Positions 1 to 8,692 are shown, counted from the first letter of the stretch. The stretch: DNA of 64,000 nt from Levilactobacillus yonginensis (GCF_003946265.1 NZ_RHNO01000001.1:211327-275326); one strand, 5' to 3'. Numbers and translations are program-made. The notes: a model not told the origin generated them from the letters alone.

Positions 1-1351
1 GGGTGTAGTCGGCGTCCTCTAACCAGAAACCGTACTTCACGTTATATGTGACCAGACTCGTACCATTTGGACCAGGTTTAATGTCTTTAATGGTGGTGGT
101 CATATCGGTAGAATCGACGGCGGCATCGTTGGCATATCCTTTGGCCATGGAGACTAACTCGGAGTAATCAGAGTTGCTACTGCCATTTGTGAAGAAGTCA
201 GCCAAATCATCATCGTTCCCGTCAGTAGCATCGCTGATATCACCTTCGTCGGTAATCCCGTCAACGGCTACGAATAAGTTGCTAAAGAAGTCATCAGCAT
301 CACTGTTAGAAATGACATCAGGGTATTTCAAGTCGACACTGCCTTGATCATCGCTATCGCTCAACTTGACCGTGTTAGTCGTTGCCTTACCAGCGGTCGA
401 GGAGTATTGCGCGTAAACGGCCATGTCGGAGGTCCAAGGTTCATCCTTCAGGCTGTAGGAACCGTTATTATCCGCGGTCCCGAGCTTTTTGCCGTTCAAG
501 TAGATGGCAGAGCCGGGAACCGTGTTAAATGACAGGGAGATTGTCTTCAGTTCCAGGTTGTAAGTTTTGCTGGTGGTGATGTGGTAGTCGCTACTGTTGG
601 CCAGTTTGTGCCCCCCCACCGTACCAGAGGCTTCCAGGTGGTATTCACCGGGAACCATAGCGTCTAATTTCTTGGTGTAGCCGTCAACGCTCGCCGTGGC
701 AATTTTCTTGCCATCCAGCTTGATGACGTTGCCGGAGTGGTTGGTTTTAACGGTTGGGTAGACCGGACTCACGTTAATTTTGTAACGAGGGAAGATCAGA
801 AAATGGTGGCCACTCTTTTCAAAGGTCATGGTGCCATCATCGCTGCGACCGTTACTGTTCAAGGCCGACTTCAAGTCGCTCAGTGCCTGGCCGTGGTCGC
901 TGTAATAACGGTTCACGGGCAGTAACGCTTGATTAGACAGCTTCAAATCAGAACTGGCGGTGGTGAAGTAAGGGGTCATGTTCTTACCACTCTTAATGTG
1001 ACTGATGGTCCGGTCTAACGTGGCCGAGCGGGAGTAGTGGGTGCCGCCCCAGATGAAGAAGCCGGCGACTGCTACGATGGCAACAGCAATGCCACCCCAT
1101 TTGAGCTTCTTTTTCTTGTCCCAGGGCTTGTGAGGTTTGCGTACTCGGGCAGGCTTAGCTGGTGCGGTAGTCTGCGTTGATTGAACGGGTGTCGTCGGCT
1201 GGTCGACCGAAGCCTGACCAGTATTGAGGTTGTACCCACAGTTTTGGCAGAAGGTGTCCGTTGGGGCAACGGGCTGGCCACAGTTGGGACAGAAATGTGA
1301 TTGGCCGCCGGGTTGATTATCCGCGGGAGCCATGAACGGTGTTAAATGCAT
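1..1351 (-). CDS. TcaA/YvbJ-like zinc-ribbon membrane protein (C-terminus outside window)
   Basis: Runs off the left edge, so only the first 450 codons are visible. The start is the ATG at 1351, behind a GGAGG; an in-frame ATG at 1333 is the alternative. An N-terminal zinc ribbon has Cys pairs at about residues 21/24 and 35/38. A Pro/Thr-rich linker and a basic KKKK stretch precede one membrane helix at about residues 86-103, and the rest should lie outside the cell. This order (zinc ribbon, one helix, repeated extracellular domains) is that of the TcaA/YvbJ family, which in staphylococci is linked to cell-wall stress and teicoplanin response. The extracellular part contains a PEGA-like beta segment (about residues 180-290) and an Asp/Ser-rich spacer. 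It is the last visible gene of a leftward operon with two more zinc-ribbon genes. Family assignment rests on architecture; function is inferred. Confidence 0.75.
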   Translation of the reverse strand, partial: MHLTPFMAPADNQPGGQSHFCPNCGQPVAPTDTFCQNCGYNLNTGQASVDQPTTPVQSTQTTAPAKPARVRKPHKPWDKKKKLKWGGIAVAIVAVAGFFIWGGTHYSRSATLDRTISHIKSGKNMTPYFTTASSDLKLSNQALLPVNRYYSDHGQALSDLKSALNSNGRSDDGTMTFEKSGHHFLIFPRYKINVSPVYPTVKTNHSGNVIKLDGKKIATASVDGYTKKLDAMVPGEYHLEASGTVGGHKLANSSDYHITTSKTYNLELKTISLSFNTVPGSAIYLNGKKLGTADNNGSYSLKDEPWTSDMAVYAQYSSTAGKATTNTVKLSDSDDQGSVDLKYPDVISNSDADDFFSNLFVAVDGITDEGDISDATDGNDDDLADFFTNGSSNSDYSELVSMAKGYANDAAVDSTDMTTTIKDIKPGPNGTSLVTYNVKYGFWLEDADYT

Positions 1352-1368
1352 GGGTTAAACCTCCAGAA

Positions 1369-1809
1369 TTAGTGTTGGGAATCGTGAACTAAAGCTTCAC
1401 CGTACAGGCAAAGTTGGCCGGGAGACATGGGTTCGGCCTGAATGGTGATGCGGGCGGCACCAGCGTAGCCCTTGGCTAAGAGCAGAGCGTAGAGGTGCTT
1501 CATCATGTCCTCCCAAGCGGCCTTAGCGCCAGCCCGGGGAGCAACGTCACTTTCAGCGAAAATCATGCCAACAGTCCGGTAACCCGTCGGAATTTCGGTG
1601 TCCTTGGTAATGATAAATGTTTTGGTCTGTGCAACTTCGTCGGGTGTCAGTTCCAGGTCAAACAGCGGGAACGATTGGTCGGCGGCGTGGGGAATCATGG
1701 CGTAGTCGTCAGCCGTGGTCAGCGTCGTCCCACACTTGAGACAGAAGTTGGCGTCGGCACTGTTTTGGTTGCCACAGTTGGAGCAAATACGGTAGTAAGT
1801 CTGTTTCAT
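1369..1809 (-). CDS. Small cytosolic zinc-ribbon protein, function unknown
   Basis: This 146-residue protein has two CxxC pairs (Cys9/12 and Cys23/26) forming an N-terminal zinc ribbon like those of its two neighbours. It has no membrane helix or signal peptide. The C-terminal half (about residues 70-146, starting near GYRTVG) reads as a small alpha/beta domain, loosely reminiscent of YbjQ-like (UPF0145) proteins; I am not confident of that match. The gene lies between two TcaA-like genes, 17 bp from the downstream start and 29 bp from the upstream stop, so the three are very probably one operon. A clear GGAAGG-type ribosome binding site precedes the ATG. No enzymatic motif is visible. Confidence 0.7.
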   Translation of the reverse strand: MKQTYYRICSNCGNQNSADANFCLKCGTTLTTADDYAMIPHAADQSFPLFDLELTPDEVAQTKTFIITKDTEIPTGYRTVGMIFAESDVAPRAGAKAAWEDMMKHLYALLLAKGYAGAARITIQAEPMSPGQLCLYGEALVHDSQH

Positions 1810-1838
1810 TGGAAGAATCTTCCTTTCGGGAGTGAGTT

Positions 1839-2996
1839 TTAACGATCAGTAACTTTGTCGAAGAGGCCAGTATCAGAGTTGTAAACGGCCAGGATGTCGT
1901 TTGCTTTGTCGTAGCGGAACGTGTCCATGTGGTCACCGTCATCATCGTCGTAAACTTTAACCTGGATGACGTTGTCGTGGGCTTGCGTGGTACTGTAATC
2001 GTAGTCATCGATGTCGTCCATGTAGTCGGTAGCTTGGTAAATATTATCAACGGCGTCTTGACCATCGGAGGATAGGTCGTCGTAGTCCGAGTATGTGCGA
2101 CCATTCCCTTGGTCATCACCATCTGAATCATGGGTGTTGGTACCAGAGGTGTTGTCATCGTTAGCCGTGGTCGTGGCACCAGTTGAGTCGTCGTTGGTAT
2201 CGTTGGTGGTATCTTTGGCAGTCTTGGCGGCCTTCACACTCAGGTTAACGTCCCTGGTCGTATCGCTGCTGGAAATCAGGTTGATCTTGACGCTCTTGTT
2301 GGATTGGCTACCAGAAAGCTTAAACGTATAGTGACCAGGGAACAGTGGACCGGCCTTGTAGCTGTAGTGGTCATTTTTGGACGTGGCCAGGGCATCGCCG
2401 TTCGCCGTAATCGTGGCGTTGTCGACGTTGGTAGAAATGGTAGGATGCATGGTGGTGACTTTCAACTTGTAAACGGGGAAGAAGAGCATGGTGTGGCCCG
2501 ACTTGATCAGGGTAAACGTGTGATCAGCGGATTGGCCGTTTTTTTGCAGGTCCGTCCGCATGTTGGTAACGTAATCCTGATGGGTGCGCGCGTAGGTCAA
2601 CAGCGGTTGAACGGTGTCGCCCGTGATTTTCAGGTTAGGATTATCACTAACCAATAGTTTGGCGAGGTCGTTGCTTTGATTATCACTGATCATATCGGTG
2701 ATATTGGCAATCTGCTTGTCTTTACCGGCCTGTTTATTGTAGAACGAGGCCCCCAGGACAATCACAATGATGACCGCAATTCCAATGACGGCCCAGACGC
2801 TACGCTTGAACCACTTGGACTTCGGTTGCTTACCGGGTTTTGCAGCAGAATTCTTCCGCCGACGTCCCAACCGCTTAGCCTTGGTCTTTGGTTGTGCAGC
2901 GGCTTCGGTGGTTGTCTGACGCAAGTCGTAGCCGCAGTGCTCACAGAAAATGCTATCGGCTGCGACCTCTTGATGACAATTAGGACATTTTTTCAT
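1839..2996 (-). CDS. TcaA/YvbJ-like zinc-ribbon membrane protein
   Basis: A 385-residue protein with the zinc ribbon at the extreme N-terminus (Cys4, Cys7, Cys18, Cys21), a Lys/Arg-rich linker, one membrane helix at about residues 67-88, and a large extracellular part. The region after the helix (about 95-240) parallels the first gene of this window in sequence style: a four-helix-like segment, an FFPVYK-type strand, then a beta domain. The last 130 residues are very rich in Asp, Thr and Asn and end in a small folded segment. It is the promoter-proximal gene of the three-gene leftward operon. The family is tied to envelope stress in staphylococci; the role here is inferred. The start is the ATG at 2996 behind GGAGAG. 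Confidence 0.75.
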   Translation of the reverse strand: MKKCPNCHQEVAADSIFCEHCGYDLRQTTTEAAAQPKTKAKRLGRRRKNSAAKPGKQPKSKWFKRSVWAVIGIAVIIVIVLGASFYNKQAGKDKQIANITDMISDNQSNDLAKLLVSDNPNLKITGDTVQPLLTYARTHQDYVTNMRTDLQKNGQSADHTFTLIKSGHTMLFFPVYKLKVTTMHPTISTNVDNATITANGDALATSKNDHYSYKAGPLFPGHYTFKLSGSQSNKSVKINLISSSDTTRDVNLSVKAAKTAKDTTNDTNDDSTGATTTANDDNTSGTNTHDSDGDDQGNGRTYSDYDDLSSDGQDAVDNIYQATDYMDDIDDYDYSTTQAHDNVIQVKVYDDDDGDHMDTFRYDKANDILAVYNSDTGLFDKVTDR

Positions 2997-3026
2997 AATT
3001 TCTCTCCTTAGAAGTGGGTAGGTACG

Positions 3027-3079
3027 AAAAAAGGCTTTAGCTCCGCGTTTATGACAACCCTTCGCGTTAGCTGAAGCCG
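3027..3079 (-). terminator. Terminator-like hairpin in the leader of the zinc-ribbon operon
   Basis: Read on the minus strand this is a GC-rich stem (GGCTT, AGCT and CGCG segments pair across a loop of about 15 nt) followed by six T. It lies only about 30 bp upstream of the first zinc-ribbon start codon, so it is either the terminator of a short leader transcript (attenuation) or the end of a small RNA. I do not recognise an aptamer. Confidence 0.55.
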
Positions 3080-3231
3080 GTTCGAATAAATGACGTGATA
3101 ATTATGTATGGTATTAAATGCACGAAAACAGAAAAAGTTGCGCATCGCACACGACCTAAATATTAAGTTTTTACCATATTGTTATTATACGCTAATGGAA
3201 GGTAAGTGGAATAACTATTTTCACAAATTAA

Positions 3232-3261
3232 TTGACAAGTTGTGGACGAGAGGTTTACTAT
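3232..3261 (+). promoter_or_regulatory. Promoter for the TetR/lepA-like pair
   Basis: A perfect TTGACA (3232-3237) is followed after 18 bp by TACTAT (3256-3261). The transcript would begin about 40 bp before the TetR start at 3312. Confidence 0.7.
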
Positions 3262-3311
3262 GGCAAGATTGAAAAATGACTGATGGTCAATTTAGAAAGG
3301 GGGAATTCCCT

Positions 3312-3977
3312 ATGGTCAACGTGTTAAGTCGGGACCAAAAGTCCGCTAAGGCGCAACGGATTGCGACCGCTGCCTGGCAACTATTTTCTCAGTATAGCTT
3401 CAGCGATATCTCGATGACCAAACTGGCTGAGGCGGCTGGGGTCGCCAAGGGGACACTCTTTAACTACTATCAGACTAAGGAAAGTATCTTTATGACGGGA
3501 CTACTGACGGGGTATCGAACGTATCTGGCGGACCTGACGCAAAGGCTGGTCGCGCATCCCGTACACACGCCAGCGGAGCTTAAAGCACGGCTACTAACTG
3601 AGACTCGGACGCTGATTACCGACCACAGTACGCTGGTTCGGCTGAACGCTTTGCGGGGGCCAGTATTAGAGGCTCACGCCGACCGTCAACGCACGGCGCA
3701 AGACCGCCAAGCGCTCTATACCGTGAATACCCGGCTGGGGGCCGTATTGGCACAACAGATTCCTGGTTTGTCGGTAGAAACGGCCACCCATCTTTTTGTG
3801 ATTCAGAGTGCCATTATCAGTGGTCTGATGAATCTGGCCGGACTCGACCAATTTAATCACACGACGCTGACGGCGGATTTTCCGGCATTTCAAATCAATC
3901 TCGAAGCCGAGGCTTGCCGCACCTTTGGCTATTACCTTGACGGCATCTTTCAGGAGGAAATTCATGCAACAATCTAA
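3312..3977 (+). CDS. TetR/AcrR-family transcriptional regulator
   Basis: A 221-residue protein with a typical TetR N-terminal helix-turn-helix (about residues 12-60; the recognition segment contains GVAKGTLFNYY) and an all-helical C-terminal ligand-binding and dimerisation domain without a recognisable ligand signature. I chose the ATG at 3312 because AGAAAGGGGG lies about 8 bp upstream; an in-frame ATG at 3276 has no such site. The 3' end overlaps the start of the LepA-like gene by 14 bp, so both are translated from one message, probably with coupling. TetR proteins usually repress their own operon, so this one may control the LepA paralogue, an unusual partner; that is inference. Confidence 0.85.
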   Translation: MVNVLSRDQKSAKAQRIATAAWQLFSQYSFSDISMTKLAEAAGVAKGTLFNYYQTKESIFMTGLLTGYRTYLADLTQRLVAHPVHTPAELKARLLTETRTLITDHSTLVRLNALRGPVLEAHADRQRTAQDRQALYTVNTRLGAVLAQQIPGLSVETATHLFVIQSAIISGLMNLAGLDQFNHTTLTADFPAFQINLEAEACRTFGYYLDGIFQEEIHATI

Positions 3978-5670
3978 CGTTCGTAATTTTGCTATCATTG
4001 CCCACATCGACCACGGGAAATCGACCCTGGCCGACCGCATCATGGAACAGACTCAGACCGTCAGCGACCGCGAAAGCAAGGCCCAGTTACTGGATGACCT
4101 GCAGGTTGAACAGGCCCACGGGGTGACTGTGAAATCACGGACCGTGCGGAACTACTATCAGGCTGATGATGGTCAGGAGTACACGTACAATTTTATCGAT
4201 ACCCCGGGGCACGTTGATTTTACCTACGAAGTCTCCAAAAGCCTAGCTGCCAGTGACGGTGCGCTATTGCTGGTTGACGCCACTCAGGGCGTGCAGGCCC
4301 AAACGGTGGCTAACCTGCGTCTAGCTGAGGAAAACCACCTAACTGTAATTCCGGTGATCAACAAGATCGATGCAGCCGCGGCCGACGTTGACCGGACTAC
4401 CGAGCAGATTCGGGCGCTGTCACCGGATTTTGCGGACGGAGAGATGCTAAAAATATCCGCTAAGACCGGACTCAACGTGCACGATGTCATGGAGGCCATT
4501 CATACGCGAATCCCAGCACCAGTGGGGGATGCACAGCAGCCATTAAAGGCGCTGGTCTTTGACTCCCAGTATGACGCTTTCAAAGGGATTATCGCCTACG
4601 TCCGTCTGGTCGATGGTGCTTTGAACGCCAATGATAAGCTGACATTGATGGCAAATGGGCAGGCAGTCACCGCTAATGAAATTGGCATCTTTGCGCCGCA
4701 ACGGGTGGCTACCAAAAAGCTGCAATCCGGCGATGTTGGTTACGTGGTGACCGGACTAAAGGATCCCCAGGCGCTGCGCGTGGGGGATACGTTGACAACG
4801 ATTGCCAATCCCACGGCGACTGCTTTACCGGGTTATGAACCGTCGCAATCCATGGTCTTTGCGGGATTCTATCCGCAAGGGGACCACTACCACGACCTAC
4901 AGCTGGCCGTGGAAAAGTTGGCCTTGAACGATACGTCCTTTCATTACCGGCCAGAAAGTTCGGACGCTTTGGGAGCGGGTTTCCGCTGCGGGTTCTTAGG
5001 CATTTTTCACTTACAGATCATCCGCGAACGCCTGCACGATGAGTACGGGTTGGACGTCCTGACGACGGCACCTAACGTGACGTACCGGGTGCATTTGAAG
5101 AATACGGCGGACCCCGTGGTGGTGAATAACCCCATCAAGTTCCCGGACTATTCGCAGATTGATTTCGTGGAGGAACCTTTAGCCACCGCGACCATTACGA
5201 CCACTAGTGACAGCTTGAGCGACGTCATGAAGTTGGCGACCCAGCATCGGGGCGAGCTACAGGATATGCGCAACCAGGGTGACCTGGTGGTTCTGGTCTA
5301 CCAACTGCCGTTCGCTGAAATTGCTTATGATTTCTTCAACGCGCTGAAGTCCGTGTCCCACGGCTACGCCACGTTGACGACGGCACTGGCAGGCTATGAC
5401 ATTGCTGACGTGGTCAAGATTGAAGTTCACGTCAACTACGCCAAGGTCGACGCCTTATCCTTTGTGGTTCACCGTGAGGATGCACCCAAGGTGACCCAGG
5501 AACTGGTCCAAAAATTAAAGTTCGTGATTCCACGTAAACTCTACCCTATGCCCGTTCAGGGAGTGGTGGAAGGTAAGGCACTGTCCCGGGTGGATGTGCC
5601 ACCGCTGCGGCTAACGGGGAAAAGCGTAGCACGGCTAAGAAGCAAGCCCTGTTACGACGTCAAAGTGTGA
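3964..5670 (+). CDS. LepA (EF-4)-type translational GTPase paralogue, C-terminus frameshifted
   Basis: This is a translation-factor GTPase of the LepA/EF-4 family, which acts on the ribosome. G1 (AHIDHGKS, about residues 13-20), G3 (DTPGH) and G4 (NKID) are intact, followed by EF-G-like domains II, III and V and the LepA-specific domain, where the frame breaks. The start is the ATG at 3964 behind AGGAGG. The switch I region reads AHGVTVKS instead of the usual ERGITIK, which suggests a diverged second copy rather than the housekeeping lepA. The open frame stops at 5670, but the expected LepA tail continues one frame back from about 5613 to 5747. The break falls in a GGGGAAAA run (5616-5623). 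It is co-transcribed with the TetR gene. Confidence 0.8.
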   Translation: MQQSNVRNFAIIAHIDHGKSTLADRIMEQTQTVSDRESKAQLLDDLQVEQAHGVTVKSRTVRNYYQADDGQEYTYNFIDTPGHVDFTYEVSKSLAASDGALLLVDATQGVQAQTVANLRLAEENHLTVIPVINKIDAAAADVDRTTEQIRALSPDFADGEMLKISAKTGLNVHDVMEAIHTRIPAPVGDAQQPLKALVFDSQYDAFKGIIAYVRLVDGALNANDKLTLMANGQAVTANEIGIFAPQRVATKKLQSGDVGYVVTGLKDPQALRVGDTLTTIANPTATALPGYEPSQSMVFAGFYPQGDHYHDLQLAVEKLALNDTSFHYRPESSDALGAGFRCGFLGIFHLQIIRERLHDEYGLDVLTTAPNVTYRVHLKNTADPVVVNNPIKFPDYSQIDFVEEPLATATITTTSDSLSDVMKLATQHRGELQDMRNQGDLVVLVYQLPFAEIAYDFFNALKSVSHGYATLTTALAGYDIADVVKIEVHVNYAKVDALSFVVHREDAPKVTQELVQKLKFVIPRKLYPMPVQGVVEGKALSRVDVPPLRLTGKSVARLRSKPCYDVKV

Positions 5671-5747
5671 ACAAACGGCAGGCAGCCCACAGCGATATTG
5701 ATTTGCCGCAGGAAGTGTTTAATGCGGTTTTGGATTTAGAGAAGTAG
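5613..5747 (+). other. Out-of-frame LepA C-terminal tail
   Basis: Read in the -1 frame relative to the upstream gene, this stretch encodes about 44 residues rich in Lys, Arg and Gln that end in DLPQEVFNAVLDLEK and a TAG at 5745. This matches the basic tail with a VPQEAF-like motif that ends LepA proteins. It shows the gene is one ancestral lepA-type frame split by a single indel or by a recoding event. I see no canonical -1 slippery heptamer in phase; GGGG at 5616-5619 would let the P-site tRNA re-pair but the A-site would not. Confidence 0.7.
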
Positions 5748-5823
5748 ACGTTAACCCAGTTGACCACTGGTGAAAAGTTCAAGTTGTTTTGGCAAATAAT
5801 TAGTTCTTGTTCCGGACGTGAAA

Positions 5824-5857
5824 AGTCACTGACCTGTTCTGGTCAGTGACTTTTTTT
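5824..5857 (+). terminator. Rho-independent terminator after lepA-like gene
   Basis: A perfect 10-bp stem (GTCACTGACC with GGTCAGTGAC) closes a 6-nt loop and is followed by seven T. Confidence 0.9.
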
Positions 5858-5975
5858 GCGTTGAGGCTTAACCCACATTGTTTACAATTTGGGAGATGAT
5901 TCGATTACTAATGCTGGTACAACGCTATAAGCAAATAAAAAATATAAAATTCATTATATAAGGTTTCTACTTTAA

Positions 5976-6004
5976 TTGATTAACGGCAACAAATAAGCTA
6001 TACT
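5976..6004 (+). promoter_or_regulatory. Promoter of the oxalate decarboxylase operon
   Basis: TTGATT (5976-5981), a 17-bp spacer and TATACT (5999-6004) lie about 33 bp before the start codon at 6037. The flanking DNA is AT-rich. Confidence 0.65.
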
Positions 6005-6036
6005 CGAAGCATCTTATAGGTAAAGGGGATTTTCAG

Positions 6037-7251
6037 ATGACTGAAAAGAAAGAACCAATTCGGAATGCAGACCACACAGGTTGGATTGATGATGGCCCCC
6101 GGAACTATCAACGGGATCAGCAAAACCCCGACTTGTTAGTTCCACCCGCAACAGATCACGGTACCGTGGCGAACTTACGGTTTAGCTTTTCTGACGTGCA
6201 CATGCGGTTAGAAGAGGGCGGTTGGACCCGCGAAGTTACGAATCGTGAGCTGCCCGCCTCCCACGACTTGGCAGGGGTGGATATGTGTTTGAAGCCCGGT
6301 GCTTACCGAGAAATGCATTGGCATCAACAGGCTGAATGGGCCATGATGCTGAAAGGAAATGCCCGCGTGACCGCCCTTAATGAAAAGGGCGAAAGCTTCA
6401 TTGACGATATTGAAGCCGGTGACCTCTGGGATTTTGAGGCAGGGATTCCGCACTCAATTCAAGCGTTAGATCAGGGGTGTGAATTTTTACTCGTCTTTAG
6501 TGAACCGGATTTTTCCGAAAACAACACCTTCTTACTGACTGACTGGCTAGCGCACACGCCCAAAGACATTATTGCGGCTAACTTTAAGGTTGATGAAGCG
6601 ACGCTAAAGCCGTTACCAAATCATGAAAAATACATTTTTAATGGTAGCGTCCCTGGACCTATCGATAGTGTGAAGAAGCCAGGAACCCCTATGCATACGC
6701 CGTTGACACTGCATATGAAAGATGTGCCAGCGAAGAAGTTTGAGGCTGGCAAGGTGTGGATCATTGATGAAGCCGTCTTCCCAGCTGCCAAGACGATTTC
6801 TGCAGCGATTGTGGAGGTTGAACCGGGTGGCATGCGCGAATTACACTGGCATCCGAAGTCAGAGGAATGGGATTACTACATTCAGGGTCAAGCCAAGGTT
6901 GGCGTCTTTAATTCTAATACGTTAGCCCGTACGTTTAACTTTACGGCTGGGGATGTTGGCGTTATTCCAAAAGAAGCGGGCCATTACATTCAAAATATTG
7001 GCGATGAACCGCTGATTTTCATTGAATTGTTCAAGAACCCCGTTTACTCAGACGTTTCGCTTAACAAGTGGTTGGCCATTTCACCAACTCAAATGGTTGC
7101 CGACCACTTGAATTTGCCCGTTTCAACGGTTGAAAACTTCCCAGCGGAAGAAGCGGCAGTCGTCTGGTATCGTGACGCTGCAACGCCGACACGACCGGTG
7201 GCACCAAGCTCACCAGAGAAGAGTAGTGCCAGCGACGTTTTTAGTGAATAG
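6037..7251 (+). CDS. oxdC: Oxalate decarboxylase, bicupin, Mn-dependent
   Basis: Converts oxalate to formate and CO2 in the cytosol, consuming a proton and so helping acid tolerance. The 404 residues hold two cupins. Manganese ligands are intact in both: His94, His96, Glu100, His139 in the first and His270, His272, Glu277, His316 in the second, each with its partner Arg (Arg91, Arg267). Numbering runs one to three below Bacillus subtilis OxdC. The active-site lid reads SENN at 160-163 and carries the Glu that distinguishes decarboxylase from oxidase, so decarboxylase activity is expected. No signal peptide. The ribosome binding site AAAGGGG precedes the ATG. It is followed after 6 bp by an FAD oxidoreductase. 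No oxalate:formate antiporter or formyl-CoA pathway is adjacent. Confidence 0.9.
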   Translation: MTEKKEPIRNADHTGWIDDGPRNYQRDQQNPDLLVPPATDHGTVANLRFSFSDVHMRLEEGGWTREVTNRELPASHDLAGVDMCLKPGAYREMHWHQQAEWAMMLKGNARVTALNEKGESFIDDIEAGDLWDFEAGIPHSIQALDQGCEFLLVFSEPDFSENNTFLLTDWLAHTPKDIIAANFKVDEATLKPLPNHEKYIFNGSVPGPIDSVKKPGTPMHTPLTLHMKDVPAKKFEAGKVWIIDEAVFPAAKTISAAIVEVEPGGMRELHWHPKSEEWDYYIQGQAKVGVFNSNTLARTFNFTAGDVGVIPKEAGHYIQNIGDEPLIFIELFKNPVYSDVSLNKWLAISPTQMVADHLNLPVSTVENFPAEEAAVVWYRDAATPTRPVAPSSPEKSSASDVFSE

Positions 7252-7257
7252 AAGTGA

Positions 7258-8592
7258 ATGCGAATGAACCAGTTTGATGTAATCGTGATTGGCGGTGGCG
7301 TTGGTGGCGCCGGCGTCGCAGTAAAGGCAGCCTCGCACGGACAATCCGTGGCCATCGTTGAGCAACGTGATTGGGGTGGCGCGACCGTGACGCGCGGAAG
7401 TACGCCTAAAAAGGTCCTGTTAGCTGGAACTGAAGCTCATCAGCAATTTCGTCAGCAAAATGGGGAAGCGGTCCCGTCGGTTAATTGGCAGCGGTTGGCG
7501 GCCCACCGGGATGCGGTGGTGAGTCAAACGCAGGAACGTTTCAAAACACGCTTTCAGACGGCGGGTATCCGGACGTTTGAAGGCCACGCGCAGTTCGTAA
7601 ATGACCGCCAAATTCAGGTCAACGGTCAGTTGCTGACGGGGACGCGCATTGTCCTGGCGACAGGCGCACGACCACGGGAGCTCACCATTCCTGGCAGCCA
7701 ATGGATTCAACACTCGGGTAGTTTCTTTCGCTGTCACCAGTTGCCACAGCGACTCACCATTCTAGGGGCTGGCGTGATTGCCTTTGCGATTGCTGGTATC
7801 GCTAGCGAGGCCGGGGCTCAGGTCACACTGATTCAACGAAACCACGTGGCCTTACGTGGATATGATTCGGATTTTGTTGCCGAACTGCTGGCTAACTTAG
7901 CCCGACAGAACGTCCGAGTGGTTTTTGATGATGGTTTGGCGGAGTTGACTCGTGAGTCGACAGGTATTCAAGTCTTGACGAAACAAGGCCGGCGTTGGCA
8001 AACGGATGCCGTTTACAGCGCACTGGGCCGCGTTCCTAACGTTGAAGATTTAAACCTGCCGGCCGCTAACGTGATTACCACCACGCATGGTATTCAGGTG
8101 AATACGTATTTGCAAACGAGCAATCCTCGCGTCTATGCTGTCGGGGATTGTGCGGCGACGGCGACGCCTAATTTGGCCAATTATGCCATTTATCAAGGGA
8201 AATACTTGGGTGACTTATTCACGGCTGCACAGGCGTTTCCGATTACCTATCCGGTGATGGCGAGTGCGGTTTTCAGTGCTCCCAGGTTAGCCCAGGTGGG
8301 TTGCTCAACAACCGTCGCCCAGCAATCGCCCGCAACCTATGCGGTGGTTCGTAAGGATCTGAGCCAATGGCTAACTTACCAGCGTGATTACGATGATTTG
8401 GCCCAGCTAAAGTTAGTGGTGCACCGACAAAGCGGGCAAGTCGTTGGCGCTGAGGTAATTAGCCAGCAGGCGGATGTGTTGATCAACTATTTAGCCTTAC
8501 TGATTCAACAAAAAATCACCCCCGAGCAACTGCACGACACATTCTTTGCGTATCCATCGGCTGCGGTTGATTTATACGGTATTTGGACGTAG
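7258..8592 (+). CDS. FAD/NAD(P)-binding oxidoreductase of the disulfide-reductase fold, redox cysteines missing
   Basis: A 444-residue protein of the glutathione reductase/lipoamide dehydrogenase fold. It has an N-terminal FAD-binding GGGVGGAG, a second Rossmann motif (GAGVIAFAIAG, about residue 170), the ATG motif, a GD motif (VGDCAA) and a C-terminal dimerisation domain. Where active enzymes have GGTCVNRGCIPSK this one reads GGATVTRGSTPKK, so both redox Cys are gone, and the C-terminal catalytic His-Pro is replaced by YPS. It cannot be an ordinary disulfide reductase; it may pass electrons from NAD(P)H to another acceptor. The start could be 7258 or the ATG at 7264; neither has a strong ribosome binding site. 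It lies 6 bp after oxdC and shares its transcript and terminator. Confidence 0.8.
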   Translation: MRMNQFDVIVIGGGVGGAGVAVKAASHGQSVAIVEQRDWGGATVTRGSTPKKVLLAGTEAHQQFRQQNGEAVPSVNWQRLAAHRDAVVSQTQERFKTRFQTAGIRTFEGHAQFVNDRQIQVNGQLLTGTRIVLATGARPRELTIPGSQWIQHSGSFFRCHQLPQRLTILGAGVIAFAIAGIASEAGAQVTLIQRNHVALRGYDSDFVAELLANLARQNVRVVFDDGLAELTRESTGIQVLTKQGRRWQTDAVYSALGRVPNVEDLNLPAANVITTTHGIQVNTYLQTSNPRVYAVGDCAATATPNLANYAIYQGKYLGDLFTAAQAFPITYPVMASAVFSAPRLAQVGCSTTVAQQSPATYAVVRKDLSQWLTYQRDYDDLAQLKLVVHRQSGQVVGAEVISQQADVLINYLALLIQQKITPEQLHDTFFAYPSAAVDLYGIWT

Positions 8593-8692
8593 ACGTCGGT
8601 GCTGTCCGGCTCGACCGGGCTTCCCCCAAGCGCTGATGATACGGTTGATGCAATTAATTATAAGTGACAACTGAATAAGGTCAGAGATAGGA

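Noticed and set aside
5604..5640. Programmed -1 frameshift in the LepA-like gene
   Set aside because: No X-XXY-YYZ heptamer in phase and no obvious downstream structure; an ordinary indel is simpler. Kept only as a remote option.
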